A DNA stretch of 64,000 nt from NCBI GenBank assembly GCA_035528395.1, contig DATKYR010000029.1, positions 62,001 through 126,000 of the forward strand, given 5' to 3'. Positions 53,050 through 61,777 of this stretch are shown here, in pieces. The stretch is from NIOZ-UU13 sp035528395. GTDB lineage: Bacteria > Planctomycetota > Phycisphaerae > Sedimentisphaerales > Anaerobacaceae. Each line of letters starts with the position of its first letter. The first letter of the stretch is position 1. The notes beneath the pieces were generated by a model. That model did no database searches and was not told the DNA's origin. It was given only the letters and a program-made list of their open reading frames with translations. The position numbers were made by a program, and so were the translations under genes.

Positions 53050-53823
53050 GTGAAAATAAATGGAGGCCGTATTGGGAACAAGGTAAGGATAAAAGGTTTT
53101 ACGCTTATTGAACTTCTTGTCGTAATTTCAATCATCGCTTTACTCATGTCTATTCTTCTGCCGAGTCTTAACCGTGCCCGTGAACAGGCAAAAACGGTTA
53201 TTTGCAGGTCCAATCTGAAGGATATCGGCCTTGCGTTTATGGATTATGCAATGCAGAACTCAGAGCAATTACCCCCTCTCGGCGATACCGACCCGCTGGC
53301 CGGCGGAGGAAGTGACCCAAGACGGTATGTTGGAAAGCACTGGTACGAAAGGCTGGCGGAAACAGGCCTGGTACCCGATGGAAGCGTCAAGAGCGATTCT
53401 CCCCCGACATTTGTAAATTACACTGAGGGAATATGGAGATGCCCCACGGTAAAAAGAACTCAGATTTACGCAGAATCAGGACGCGCAACATGGGGCGGAG
53501 GTTATGGTGTAAATCAATGGTTTATAAACTATGGAACCAGGGGAGGAAGCCCCAAACTGAGTAGTATAAAAAATGCCGCCTTCGTGTTTCTCGTTGGTGA
53601 TTGCGGCAGGCCCATGGGCGATGGAACTTTCAATTACAGCACATGGTGCAAGCTATACCCGCTTATGCCTTTTGACCTCAGGAAAACGGGCAATCCGAAT
53701 GAGCAACCTGCATGCAGGCACAATGGAAAGGGGAATGTAATATTTGTGGATGGCCATATAGGCGATGCAACTTTCAAAGAGTTCGATACCAACAAAAACA
53801 ATATCCTTATTGACATGAGATAG
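53050..53823 (+). CDS. Type II pseudopilin-like protein with H-x9-DG tail
   Basis: 257 residues from a GTG at 53050 with AGAGG upstream. Leader of 16 residues, cleavage G^FTLIE, hydrophobic helix LLVVISIIALLMSILLPSLN. The C-terminal region contains HNGKGNVIFVDGH, an exact planctomycete H-x9-DG motif. It heads a three-gene run with the phosphoesterase and a small membrane protein (gaps of 58 and 18 nt), suggesting a linked surface function. Confidence 0.9.
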   Translation: MKINGGRIGNKVRIKGFTLIELLVVISIIALLMSILLPSLNRAREQAKTVICRSNLKDIGLAFMDYAMQNSEQLPPLGDTDPLAGGGSDPRRYVGKHWYERLAETGLVPDGSVKSDSPPTFVNYTEGIWRCPTVKRTQIYAESGRATWGGGYGVNQWFINYGTRGGSPKLSSIKNAAFVFLVGDCGRPMGDGTFNYSTWCKLYPLMPFDLRKTGNPNEQPACRHNGKGNVIFVDGHIGDATFKEFDTNKNNILIDMR

Positions 53824-53881
53824 TATTAATAAATTTCCATAGCAATTATAAAATCAGAATTAACATTTTTTGGAGGTCAGA

Positions 53882-55021
53882 ATGCAATCCTTCAGTAGAA
53901 AAACTATAATGATTACAGTAGTGCTATGTGTGCAAATTATCGTTTTAACCTTTGGGGCGGCCAATGCACAGGGCAAGAAACCTGGTCCCGCATATTCATT
54001 TGTGTATCTTGGTGACATTCATTTCGACAAAAGAAGCCATCATAATTTCGAGTGGGTAAAAGCCAATAAGCCAAATGATATTGGGCAGATAGATGACTAC
54101 GTCAGGATTACGGAAAACCATACGCCCGGTCTTCTAAAACGAATTCAGACTGCTATAGAATCCAGTAACGGCCGAATAAAAATGATTATCCAGGGTGGAG
54201 ATCTTACCGAGGGACTTTGCGGCAGTCGTGAACTCCAAGAGACTCAATTCAAAGACGTCAAAGAGTGTATTCGTAATCATATACCTGAGACCACATTCAT
54301 TTCTACCAAGGGCAATCACGATATCACCGGCCCCGGGGCAAGGGAGGCCTTTGACAGTTTTATGCTGCCATGGTTATCAAAAGAATGTAAAAAGCAAATA
54401 GATTCTGCATCTTTTTATTTTATGGAAGGGCCGGATTTATTTGTGTTCTTCGACGCATATCACAATAACAGTCTTGATTGGCTGGAAAAAACTTTAAGTC
54501 AGAACAAGCATCGACATGTGTTTGTTGTAATGCACCCTCCTGCAGTTCCTTATAACGCAAGGTCCACGTGGCATCTTTTTTCAAGAGCAAAAGAGAAAGA
54601 TGTTCGCGAAAGATTCTTAAATATACTGGGCGCAAATAAAGTAATACTGCTGACCGCCCACCTGCACAAGTACGTTGTTCTGGCAAGAAAGACTCCAAGA
54701 GGTACTTTTGTGCAGTTCAGTATGAACAGTGTTATCAGCTCACCTGAAATATCAGTGAGAGATCATCTTGAAGGTGTTAAGAATTATAGCATCCGACTCG
54801 TTGAGCTCGAACCTGAATTTCAGCCTGATACAAAGGAACAACGGCAGAAGCTGCTTGAAGATGAGAAACCATATACAACTTATTTTGAATATGCGGATTT
54901 TCCCGGATATGCTGTCATTAATGTCTCAGAAACAGGGATCAACATAGATATTTACACGGGTGATTCCAACAAAGTATGGAAGAACATACCACTCAATTCA
55001 GTGCTCAAATTAAATCCGTAG
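53882..55021 (+). CDS. Secreted metallophosphoesterase (calcineurin-like)
   Basis: 379 residues from the ATG at 53882 (GGAGG upstream). Signal peptide ~IMITVVLCVQIIVLTFGAANA. Dimetal motifs in order: LGDIHFD (GDxH), GGDLTEG (GDx-type), STKGNHDITG (GNHD), VMHPP and LTAHLHKY (GHxH-like, with Ala for Gly). It probably hydrolyses phosphate esters outside the cytoplasm. Located between the pseudopilin and the small membrane gene. Confidence 0.88.
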   Translation: MQSFSRKTIMITVVLCVQIIVLTFGAANAQGKKPGPAYSFVYLGDIHFDKRSHHNFEWVKANKPNDIGQIDDYVRITENHTPGLLKRIQTAIESSNGRIKMIIQGGDLTEGLCGSRELQETQFKDVKECIRNHIPETTFISTKGNHDITGPGAREAFDSFMLPWLSKECKKQIDSASFYFMEGPDLFVFFDAYHNNSLDWLEKTLSQNKHRHVFVVMHPPAVPYNARSTWHLFSRAKEKDVRERFLNILGANKVILLTAHLHKYVVLARKTPRGTFVQFSMNSVISSPEISVRDHLEGVKNYSIRLVELEPEFQPDTKEQRQKLLEDEKPYTTYFEYADFPGYAVINVSETGINIDIYTGDSNKVWKNIPLNSVLKLNP

Positions 55022-55039
55022 AAGATAGCTATCGTAAAT

Positions 55040-55480
55040 ATGAATAAGAAGAATGTCATTGGCTTAACTATATCTATAATCCTTCTTGTGTTGGCGGCAA
55101 TATTTTATAAAGGATTGTTTAAGTCTAACAATCGACCTGGTGATAATGAGCTGGGTTACTATTTTGACTTGAATACTCGAGAATTGTTTGTCAGGGACGG
55201 CACTATGCGTCCCCCCATAGATGCGCCCTCCGGCGCCGATGAGGACGGCAATCCGGCGGGAGTCAGAGCTTATGTATATGGTAAAGCAAGCGGTGACGCG
55301 GATGACATTGAAATTGCTTTTCTTGAATATGAAGTCCCTGGTGGGGCCATGATAAGTGACCCGGAAGTGATAAAATGGGTATCTGCTACGAGCGTAAATG
55401 GCGCCAGGTTACGTCAATCATGCGTTCAGCGCTGCATCGAACAGGGTTATACAGAAAGAGTCTATCCACGGTCTCGATAA
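55040..55480 (+). CDS. Small single-pass membrane hypothetical protein
   Basis: 146 residues. One N-terminal helix (IGLTISIILLVLAAIFYKGLF), then a soluble domain with GYYFDLNTRELFVRDGTMRPPIDAPSG. This DLNTxELF pattern recurs in planctomycete proteins encoded with pseudopilins; that link is from memory and unchecked. Ends with a basic tail. Function unknown. Confidence 0.75.
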   Translation: MNKKNVIGLTISIILLVLAAIFYKGLFKSNNRPGDNELGYYFDLNTRELFVRDGTMRPPIDAPSGADEDGNPAGVRAYVYGKASGDADDIEIAFLEYEVPGGAMISDPEVIKWVSATSVNGARLRQSCVQRCIEQGYTERVYPRSR

Positions 55481-55531
55481 AAATCTTCTGTTTGGTTTTG
55501 GAGAAAAAGTAAACGGCGAAAAAAAGCTGGA

Positions 55532-55581
55532 AAGAAAAAGGCCCCTGCTTTGCAGGAGAGGGGGTAGAACAAAGCAGAGGC
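55532..55581 (-). terminator. Rho-independent terminator on the minus strand
   Basis: On the minus strand GCCTCTGCTTTG and CAAAGCAGGGGC form a 12-bp stem (one G-T pair) directly followed by CTTTTTCTTT. On the plus strand there is no T-tract, so the direction is minus. It ends a short transcript that no annotated gene explains (see the mini-ORF at 55582). Confidence 0.7.
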
Positions 55582-55608
55582 TTAAGTGATAGTGTATATT
55601 AAATACAC
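55582..55608 (-). CDS. Possible 8-codon leader ORF inside a hairpin
   Basis: GGAGGGAGG (55616-55624 complement) is a very strong ribosome-binding site 7 nt before a GTG that opens an 8-residue frame (MYLIYTIT). The GTG lies in an 8-bp hairpin (TAGTGTAT/ATACACTA, 55590-55610). The terminator follows immediately. This resembles an attenuator or leader, but no downstream minus-strand gene follows. Confidence 0.25.
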   Translation of the reverse strand: MYLIYTIT

Positions 55609-55675
55609 TATAACACCTCCCTCCTTGGGAAACTAATCAATAAAGACTATAGTTAAGTGCCATCGTAGATGCCAA

Positions 55676-55730
55676 ATGTAACGCTTTTTCTGCATGTAAC
55701 GATTTTTCTGTATGTAAGGCTTTTTTCAGC
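55676..55730. repeat. Three tandem ~19-nt units
   Basis: Three consecutive copies of (A)TGTAACGCTTTTTCTGC-like units. No gene in 55625-56074 is convincing. Confidence 0.6.
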
Positions 55731-56074
55731 AATTCCACCATCGAGCTAACCAGCTCAAGACCCGTATGCTGCAAAAAAAACGTTACAAGGGGCTTTCTCA
55801 GCGGATTTAAGGGCCGATTCCTGTATGGATACCACTTCAAAAAACGAGTTCGCCGGTTAAATGATTTCTGAGAGATTATTTTCGGCTTATGTGGGATTCT
55901 GTGAGCTGCCTTAGGTCAATGAAAAAAGGGCTGCAGTTGCAATCTATAAGATTATTTGGTAACATTCTACAATCAGAATGCTTAGCGGTGTTGCTAAGTG
56001 GTGTAAATGGGAAATCTCAGTTCATGTATGTTCCCGAACCTCTTGGATTCAGGATTCACAGGAGAGATAAGACC

Positions 56075-57145
56075 ATGTTTACAATGAAACACATGGGTAT
56101 TGTGCTTGTTGGAGCAGTACTGCTGCTTGTAGCTCTGTGCTCTGCCGCCGGAGCTAAAGAGAAGGTCATTCTCGATACTGATATGGTCCTCTTGTATGAC
56201 GATGGTGTGGCGATGATGATGCTCGCAAGGCATCCGGACATAGAGCTGCTCGGCGTGACAATAGTCCCCGGGAACACCTGGGTTTCAGAGGGGACAGCAT
56301 ACGCTCTTCGTCAGCTTGAGGTGCTGAAGCGCACGGACATTCCGGTAGCCTTGGGGATACGTTACCCGCTTCGAGCAGGGCGATATGAAACCTTGGAAAT
56401 TGAGCGGAAGATGTTTGGTTATAGCTCAAGCTATATCGGCTGTTTCAGCAGGGCTGAACCCCCGTCGTATCTTGACGTGTATCGCGCCGAATTTGGAAGC
56501 GAGCCAACAATAAAGCCTGTGGATAAGTACGCAGTGGACTTTCTGATTGACACTATCAAGGCCAACCCGGGAGAAGTTACCGTTATGCCAATAGGTCCAT
56601 GTACGAACCTGGCAATCGCCATAAGAATGGCTCCGGAGATTATTCCCCTCATAAAGAGGGTTGTATACATGGGTGGAGCGTTTGGTACTCCAGGCAATAC
56701 AACCCCGTCAGCCGAATTCAATTGGTGGTTTGACCCGGAAGCGGCCAAAATGGCTGTTCGGGCCCCCTTTGCCGAACAGCTCATTGTAGGATTAGATGTC
56801 TGTGAGAAATATCATTTCAACAAGAAACTCTTTGAGCGCATTACCTCTGTTGACACACCGATTGCAAAGATGTTCAAGGAAAAGTATGGGCCGGGATTTG
56901 AAAAGAATCCTGACTATACTCGATTGGTTTGGGATACCATTACTGCTGCGGTTGTCATTGATCCGACGTTAATTGTTGAAGAAGAAACTCGCTGGGTCGA
57001 TGTCAATTCAGATTATAACCTGGACTACGGTCGAAGCCTCGGCTATCTCAAACAAGGACCCGCTGGTACTCAAAAGGCCCGCATCCTCCTGGCGATTGAT
57101 GAGAAACGCTTCTGGAATCTGATGGTGGATTTGATCACAAAATAA
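56075..57145 (+). CDS. Exported nucleoside hydrolase-family protein
   Basis: 356 residues from the ATG at 56075 (AGGAGAG 8 nt upstream; in-frame ATGs above it lack a ribosome-binding site). Signal peptide MGIVLVGAVLLLVALCSAAGA. Calcium-binding motif VILDTDMVLLYDDGVAMMML (DxD...DD) and the distal catalytic region NWWFDPEAAKMAV. It cleaves the N-glycosidic bond of nucleosides; export suggests scavenging outside the cytoplasm. Monocistronic. Confidence 0.88.
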   Translation: MFTMKHMGIVLVGAVLLLVALCSAAGAKEKVILDTDMVLLYDDGVAMMMLARHPDIELLGVTIVPGNTWVSEGTAYALRQLEVLKRTDIPVALGIRYPLRAGRYETLEIERKMFGYSSSYIGCFSRAEPPSYLDVYRAEFGSEPTIKPVDKYAVDFLIDTIKANPGEVTVMPIGPCTNLAIAIRMAPEIIPLIKRVVYMGGAFGTPGNTTPSAEFNWWFDPEAAKMAVRAPFAEQLIVGLDVCEKYHFNKKLFERITSVDTPIAKMFKEKYGPGFEKNPDYTRLVWDTITAAVVIDPTLIVEEETRWVDVNSDYNLDYGRSLGYLKQGPAGTQKARILLAIDEKRFWNLMVDLITK

Positions 57146-57215
57146 CCTTGTCTGAAAAGCATGCTGAGCAGAGAGCAATATACTGGCATCTTCAATTCTG
57201 ATTTGTTATCCTATT

Positions 57216-58542
57216 ACACTACTGTCCGGTTATAAGTCGAATAACATCAACTGGTTACAAAAATCAGTATTGTCAGTTTTGTAACCAGCTTCCATAAGTA
57301 CTTGTAAAATAGACACTTTCTCGAATAAGGTTACACTCAAAATCTGTAGAATTGTGTAGAGATTCAAATCCAGGTTCAGTTGCTTTTTTATTATTGCTAC
57401 CAACACATAAACCGAGATTGCAATCCATATCTGTGTCTTCACAGCGTTCTCGGTAGTGCCAAAGAATGCCTTGATACGAAGATGCTGCTTGATCCATTTG
57501 AAGAACAGTTCCACCTGCCAGCGGCACTTGTAAAGCTGAGCGATAGTTATCGCTGGTAATGTAAAACAGTTGGTTAGAAACACCAGATTCTGTTCTGTTT
57601 CTTTGTCCACATAGCGGATCCGCCGAAGTCTTTCGGGATAATCTCTCAATGAATAAAAGCCTGTCAGCACAATTGTCTGATCGCACCGCAAACCGGTCGA
57701 TTTGTCTACGGGATGAGAGTACAATCGACGAAATTGAAAGTTTTCTTTTGTCCGAGTTACAAAGAATGCCAGGCATTGATGGAATATGTAGAGACGAGCA
57801 AAGTCGAGGTATCCGCGATCCATGATATAAAATGCTCCAGCTTCCGGAATGATATCGTCGAGGATGTTGACATCGTGAATGAGGGCCTCTGTAATGCGTA
57901 TAAACGTGGGAATGTTGCCGCGTAAGTCCAAAAGTGTATGAAGCTTTACTCCTGCTTTGTGCTTGCGAAACTTTGCCCATGGGAATAGTGACAGGCATAA
58001 ATCTATTGTTGTCGAATCGAGTGCGTAAACTGTCTGGTCCAATTCTACCCCGAATTCTTCTTTGGCGTAAAGACCTCTGGCAATATGAATCAACACCTGG
58101 GCAAATTCGGCGTAGATACGCCAATCTCTGTTTTCGTTTGCGTCGGCCAAAGTTGACTTTGAAACTCTGCTGCGGATTCCCATGTGATAGAGTTTGGATT
58201 GCATCGCACGCAAACATGCTTCTATATCTCGGAGACTTTCGCGATAGGTTAGTTGAGCAAATGCCATACATAGGAACTGATCCATGCATGAAAACTTTTG
58301 AACCTTGTAATTTCCCCGATATCGTTTGACACACTTTCTCAAGTCTCGTAGCGGGAGAAAATCCATTATTTGCGAAAAGACTGTCCGTCCAGTATTCATC
58401 GGCCATCTCCTTGATATTTTTCAAATTGAAATGGCCTGAGTCTAAAAGTGATTTCAAATCGATTACAGTCATTTTTTCTTGTAACCTAATGTTATTAAAA
58501 TCGTTATAATGTTTTCCAAATCAAACAACCGGACAGTAGTGT
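57216..58542. mobile_element. IS4-family insertion sequence
   Basis: Bounded by ACACTACTGTCCGGTT (57216-57231) and its exact reverse complement (58527-58542). It carries one full-length transposase on the minus strand. No target-site duplication longer than TTA is evident. The right end abuts the CTTTAGGCAC word repeat at 58543. Confidence 0.88.
57230..58399 (-). CDS. IS4-family transposase
   Basis: 389 residues with AAGGAG 8 nt before the ATG at 58399. DUF4372-like N-terminus (FSQIMDFLPLRDLRKCVKRY) followed by the DDE nuclease: Asp in VYALDSTTIDLCLSLFPWAKF, Asp in FYIMDRGYLDFARL, and Glu in the YREK-like YKCRWQVELFFKWIKQHLRIK. It appears intact. A long open frame in another frame on the same strand (57273-58472) overlaps it; the transposase frame is chosen because the motifs lie there. 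Confidence 0.93.
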   Translation of the reverse strand: MNTGRTVFSQIMDFLPLRDLRKCVKRYRGNYKVQKFSCMDQFLCMAFAQLTYRESLRDIEACLRAMQSKLYHMGIRSRVSKSTLADANENRDWRIYAEFAQVLIHIARGLYAKEEFGVELDQTVYALDSTTIDLCLSLFPWAKFRKHKAGVKLHTLLDLRGNIPTFIRITEALIHDVNILDDIIPEAGAFYIMDRGYLDFARLYIFHQCLAFFVTRTKENFQFRRLYSHPVDKSTGLRCDQTIVLTGFYSLRDYPERLRRIRYVDKETEQNLVFLTNCFTLPAITIAQLYKCRWQVELFFKWIKQHLRIKAFFGTTENAVKTQIWIAISVYVLVAIIKKQLNLDLNLYTILQILSVTLFEKVSILQVLMEAGYKTDNTDFCNQLMLFDL

Positions 58543-58630
58543 TAAAGTGCCTAAAGTGAACTAAAGTTGTAAGAATAAAGTTTTCTGAATTTTAGGCTCT
58601 TTAGCCACTTCAAACTTTAGGCACTTCGAA
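58543..58630. repeat. CTTTAGGCAC inverted word repeat
   Basis: AAGTGCCTAAAGT (58545) and ACTTTAGGCACTT (58614) are exact reverse complements. Same word family as 39244-39300. Confidence 0.75.
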
Positions 58631-58653
58631 GAGTTTTTTCCACCTCTGAGAGG

Positions 58654-59103
58654 TTATATGGTTGTAATGTACACGGGTGTGTTTTTGATATGTATTTTTC
58701 TCTTGTTTTCGCCGGTGTGTTCAAGCTCTATCCGAATGTAGTCTATAGCCTGTAGAGCTGATTCGATTTTATTGGCCCACTCAATCAGAACCACTGACTG
58801 CGGATAACAGAAATCATCAAAGCCCAACATCTCAAACTCGGAAACAGAATTCAACCGATAAGCATCTATATGGTAAATATCCAGTCGGCCTGCATACTCA
58901 TTAACTATAACGAACGTGGGACTATTAACATTTCTGTGGTCTTTCGCCCCGGCACCGGCTGCAACCCCCTTAATCAGATGTGTTTTGCCGCTGCCCAACT
59001 GCCCACAAACAGCTATAACCTCACCGCCCTTTAATTGTGAGCCGATTTTTCGACCGAGTTCTATAGTATCCCCCGGCGAATTCGAGATAATTCTAAAATC
59101 CAT
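58654..59103 (-). CDS. tsaE: tRNA threonylcarbamoyladenosine biosynthesis ATPase TsaE
   Basis: 149 residues from the ATG at 59103. Walker A in VCGQLGSGKTHLIKG, then the TsaE-specific VNSPTFVIVNEY and LDIYHIDAYRL, ending with VVLIEWANKI. It acts with TsaB and TsaD in N6-threonylcarbamoyl modification of ANN-decoding tRNAs. Last gene of the minus-strand run argH-thiL-PL11-tsaE, 33 nt after the lyase gene. Confidence 0.94.
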   Translation of the reverse strand: MDFRIISNSPGDTIELGRKIGSQLKGGEVIAVCGQLGSGKTHLIKGVAAGAGAKDHRNVNSPTFVIVNEYAGRLDIYHIDAYRLNSVSEFEMLGFDDFCYPQSVVLIEWANKIESALQAIDYIRIELEHTGENKRKIHIKNTPVYITTI

Positions 59104-59136
59104 AACCAATAATCAATACTCAATTATTCCAAATGG

Positions 59137-60840
59137 TCATTTACCCAACTGGGCCGGGTAGTAATAACCCATCGTCTGAGCGACAACGCCCAACCGATAT
59201 TGATGGTCCTGCATAAGACAAGGACGCCGACTGGAAGTAGGAACAGTAGTCGTGTAAATGCGAAGCTCTCCTTTTAGGCTGGTAATCACCTCTTCCCGAT
59301 GGTCGCCCAGACAATCAACTACTGCAATGACTCTGCCTTCAATCGGCTGCATCGCTTCTCCGCCCCAATCACGAATCGCTCCGGAGACGACCACCTCCTT
59401 CTGTGGGTCCGCATCCCACCAGACTGGACGCGGCGTTAAGGATCCCTCTTCCCGAAACTCTATCAACTGTCCTTTCGCGCTATAAAACCATCGTTCCTTA
59501 AGGTCTCGCTCGCCAACATAAACCTCCATACCGGGCCAGTCCGCAAGAACATCCCCGGCCATTCCCTGACCGTGAAGGTGGCGGGAGGGTTTCTTATGGG
59601 CCCACAGTTTGCGACCGGTCTTGGCATCCACTACGCAGATACCGTCGGTTTTCTGACGCGGTTCGATCCCGTAAAAAATCTCCAAACCAGGATTGTCAGG
59701 GTCAATATCGGCAACGTAACAAACATCAGGATGTCCCATCTCCAATGTCCAGAGACCTTTGCCGTCATTGTCCAGCACCGCAGCCCCGATAACCAGCTCA
59801 TCCTTACCGTCCCGGTCGACATCGGCGGTTATCAATCCGTGAGAGCTTTGTCCGCGATATTTTTCCTTTTCCTGCGGTGCCTCCCAGTACCATATCTGAT
59901 TAAAATCCTTGTCCAGCGCCTGAGTCTTAATAAGGTTGTAGGTGCCCCGCTGCATAATCAGCGACGGTGTTTTGCCGTCAAGATACGCCACAGTAAGAAA
60001 ATTACGACAGTAACGATTATAATCAGAAAACCCATCCCGGCTCAGCCAATCGGTTTTGTCCACAACTTTACCGGTTTGTCCGTCAAGCTTAACCAGATAT
60101 TCAGGCCCGGTTTGGACGAGTCCCTTTTCGTCCCGAGGGTCTCCGACTCCGGCCTTGCAATAAACCTCGGCTTTGCCGTCGCCATCCACGTCATAGACAA
60201 TCCACGGCGAATACCATATCCCCGCCTCGATGGACCAGCCCATATCGTATCGCCACATCATTGTGCCATTTAAGCGATACGCTTCGAGTTTGTAAGTGGT
60301 AGTACTGCGTTTCCAGTAGCCCGGCCGCTGATATGGGTCGGTATTGAAATTCGGCTGCTTGATAACATACTCATAAGCACCATCGCCATCCAGGTCTGCG
60401 ATACCAACCTTCTGGAAATCATAATCACCCTTAAGCGGAATACTGATGTAAGGTTTGGGCCGGCCTGTCAGGGTCACAGTAACTTGAGACGGTCGCTCTG
60501 ATATCACGGCTGAGTTCTTCCGGCTGAACTTGTTGACTTGATATAAATACGTCTTTTCGCCTGTACCGTTCAGGGCGGTATTATCGACAATGTTGGTCAG
60601 TCGGTATCCTTTCCCTTCGTTCAAAACGTTGCTCCTGCCGTCGGGGTCACGGCGAGTGATTAGGAAGGTGATGTCTTCGGGATAGGTCTCAAACAGACGC
60701 CAGCTTAGAAATACTGAGCCGTCTTCGCTCTCAACGGCCACCAGTCCACGGTCCAGTTTCTCCGCGCCTGATACCCCGGCAGCAAAACTAAAAAGCACAA
60801 TAAATACAATCATCTCGGCAAAAAATAATCGACATCTCAT
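59137..60840 (-). CDS. Secreted rhamnogalacturonan lyase (PL11 family)
   Basis: 567 residues. Signal peptide ~EMIVFIVLFSFAAGVSGA. An N-terminal fibronectin-like region (GLVAVESEDGSVFLSWRLFETYPED), then an eight-blade propeller rich in calcium-type loops (ADLDGDGAYEYVIK, VYDVDGDGKAEVYCK, ADVDRDGKDELVIG), and the PL11 LSRDGFSDYNRYCRNFL segment. It cleaves the rhamnogalacturonan I backbone by beta-elimination. Unusual context: it lies between thiL and tsaE, with gaps of 16 and 33 nt, in an otherwise housekeeping operon. Confidence 0.93.
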   Translation of the reverse strand: MRCRLFFAEMIVFIVLFSFAAGVSGAEKLDRGLVAVESEDGSVFLSWRLFETYPEDITFLITRRDPDGRSNVLNEGKGYRLTNIVDNTALNGTGEKTYLYQVNKFSRKNSAVISERPSQVTVTLTGRPKPYISIPLKGDYDFQKVGIADLDGDGAYEYVIKQPNFNTDPYQRPGYWKRSTTTYKLEAYRLNGTMMWRYDMGWSIEAGIWYSPWIVYDVDGDGKAEVYCKAGVGDPRDEKGLVQTGPEYLVKLDGQTGKVVDKTDWLSRDGFSDYNRYCRNFLTVAYLDGKTPSLIMQRGTYNLIKTQALDKDFNQIWYWEAPQEKEKYRGQSSHGLITADVDRDGKDELVIGAAVLDNDGKGLWTLEMGHPDVCYVADIDPDNPGLEIFYGIEPRQKTDGICVVDAKTGRKLWAHKKPSRHLHGQGMAGDVLADWPGMEVYVGERDLKERWFYSAKGQLIEFREEGSLTPRPVWWDADPQKEVVVSGAIRDWGGEAMQPIEGRVIAVVDCLGDHREEVITSLKGELRIYTTTVPTSSRRPCLMQDHQYRLGVVAQTMGYYYPAQLGK

Positions 60841-60856
60841 AATTCATTTTCTCCTT

Positions 60857-61777
60857 TTAGTTTGAAAGGTGATTGTAGCCTTTTGATTCCAAATCGACGA
60901 TTCGGCCATCGGCCATCTTTATCTGCATTTTTCCGGCGTCAGTAATCGTACCGATTTGCGTAATCGCTGTCGACCCATCCCACTTATCTAATAATTTTCG
61001 GCAATCTCCCTGTGAAAGGGTAAAAAGCAGTTCATAATCTTCGCCGTCGTTCAGGGCGGAATTTAGCGGCTCTGCACTTTTTCGAGCTTGTTCCGATATT
61101 GGAATCTTCTCTGCATTTATAATGGCACCCACCTGGCTTGCTGTGCAAATTCTGTTCAAATCACTGCTCAATCCATCGCTTATATCAATCATTGAATTTA
61201 CCGTTACCATTTGGGCGATTTTTATGGCCTCTTTAACTCTCGGCTCAAATTCCAGATGTCTACCAAAGCCTGCTCCTCCTAACGAACCTGTTACGCATAT
61301 ACTATCACCCACCTTTGCACCCGACCTTTTTACAGGCTCATTGCCCCCCTGCTTACTGAGCATCGCCACACTTATCACGAACGGATTTTCGTCATTCCAG
61401 CTTGTAATATCACCACCAACAAGCGCACAGCCAAACCTCTCACCCGCACTGATAATCCCCGAGTGAAGCTGTTTTAATTCTTCTTCACCAAATCCTTTCG
61501 GCAGCGCAACCGATACGACCGCAGCAACAGGCACCGTCGCCATCGCCGCGCAATCGCTAAGGCTTACAGCCATAGCTTTATATCCGGCTTGTTCCAAAGT
61601 TATTTTTCCAAGCTCGAAATGCACACCATCCAGCAGCATATCTGTAGTGATTAGGACCGACTCGTTACCCAACCGAACCTGGGCCATATCATCACCGATA
61701 CCGATAGGAAAATCTGTTGCGGACAATTTGCTTTGGTGCGCAAACCAGGCGGTTATTTCATCTTCACTCGGACTCAT
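60857..61777 (-). CDS. thiL: Thiamine-monophosphate kinase ThiL
   Basis: 306 residues. ThiL features: FPIGIGDDMAQVRL, LITTDMLLDGVHFEL, a dimer-interface LSDCAAMATVPVAAVVSVALPKG, ALVGGDITSWN and a late DGEDYELLFTL. It phosphorylates thiamine monophosphate to the diphosphate. It overlaps argH by ATGA, so the two are translationally coupled. Confidence 0.95.
   Translation of the reverse strand: MSPSEDEITAWFAHQSKLSATDFPIGIGDDMAQVRLGNESVLITTDMLLDGVHFELGKITLEQAGYKAMAVSLSDCAAMATVPVAAVVSVALPKGFGEEELKQLHSGIISAGERFGCALVGGDITSWNDENPFVISVAMLSKQGGNEPVKRSGAKVGDSICVTGSLGGAGFGRHLEFEPRVKEAIKIAQMVTVNSMIDISDGLSSDLNRICTASQVGAIINAEKIPISEQARKSAEPLNSALNDGEDYELLFTLSQGDCRKLLDKWDGSTAITQIGTITDAGKMQIKMADGRIVDLESKGYNHLSN

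Noticed and set aside
55637..55840. 67-codon minus-strand ORF (LKKALHTEKSLHAEKALH...)
   Set aside because: It starts with TTG without a ribosome-binding site, and its repeated peptide is translated tandem-repeat DNA.
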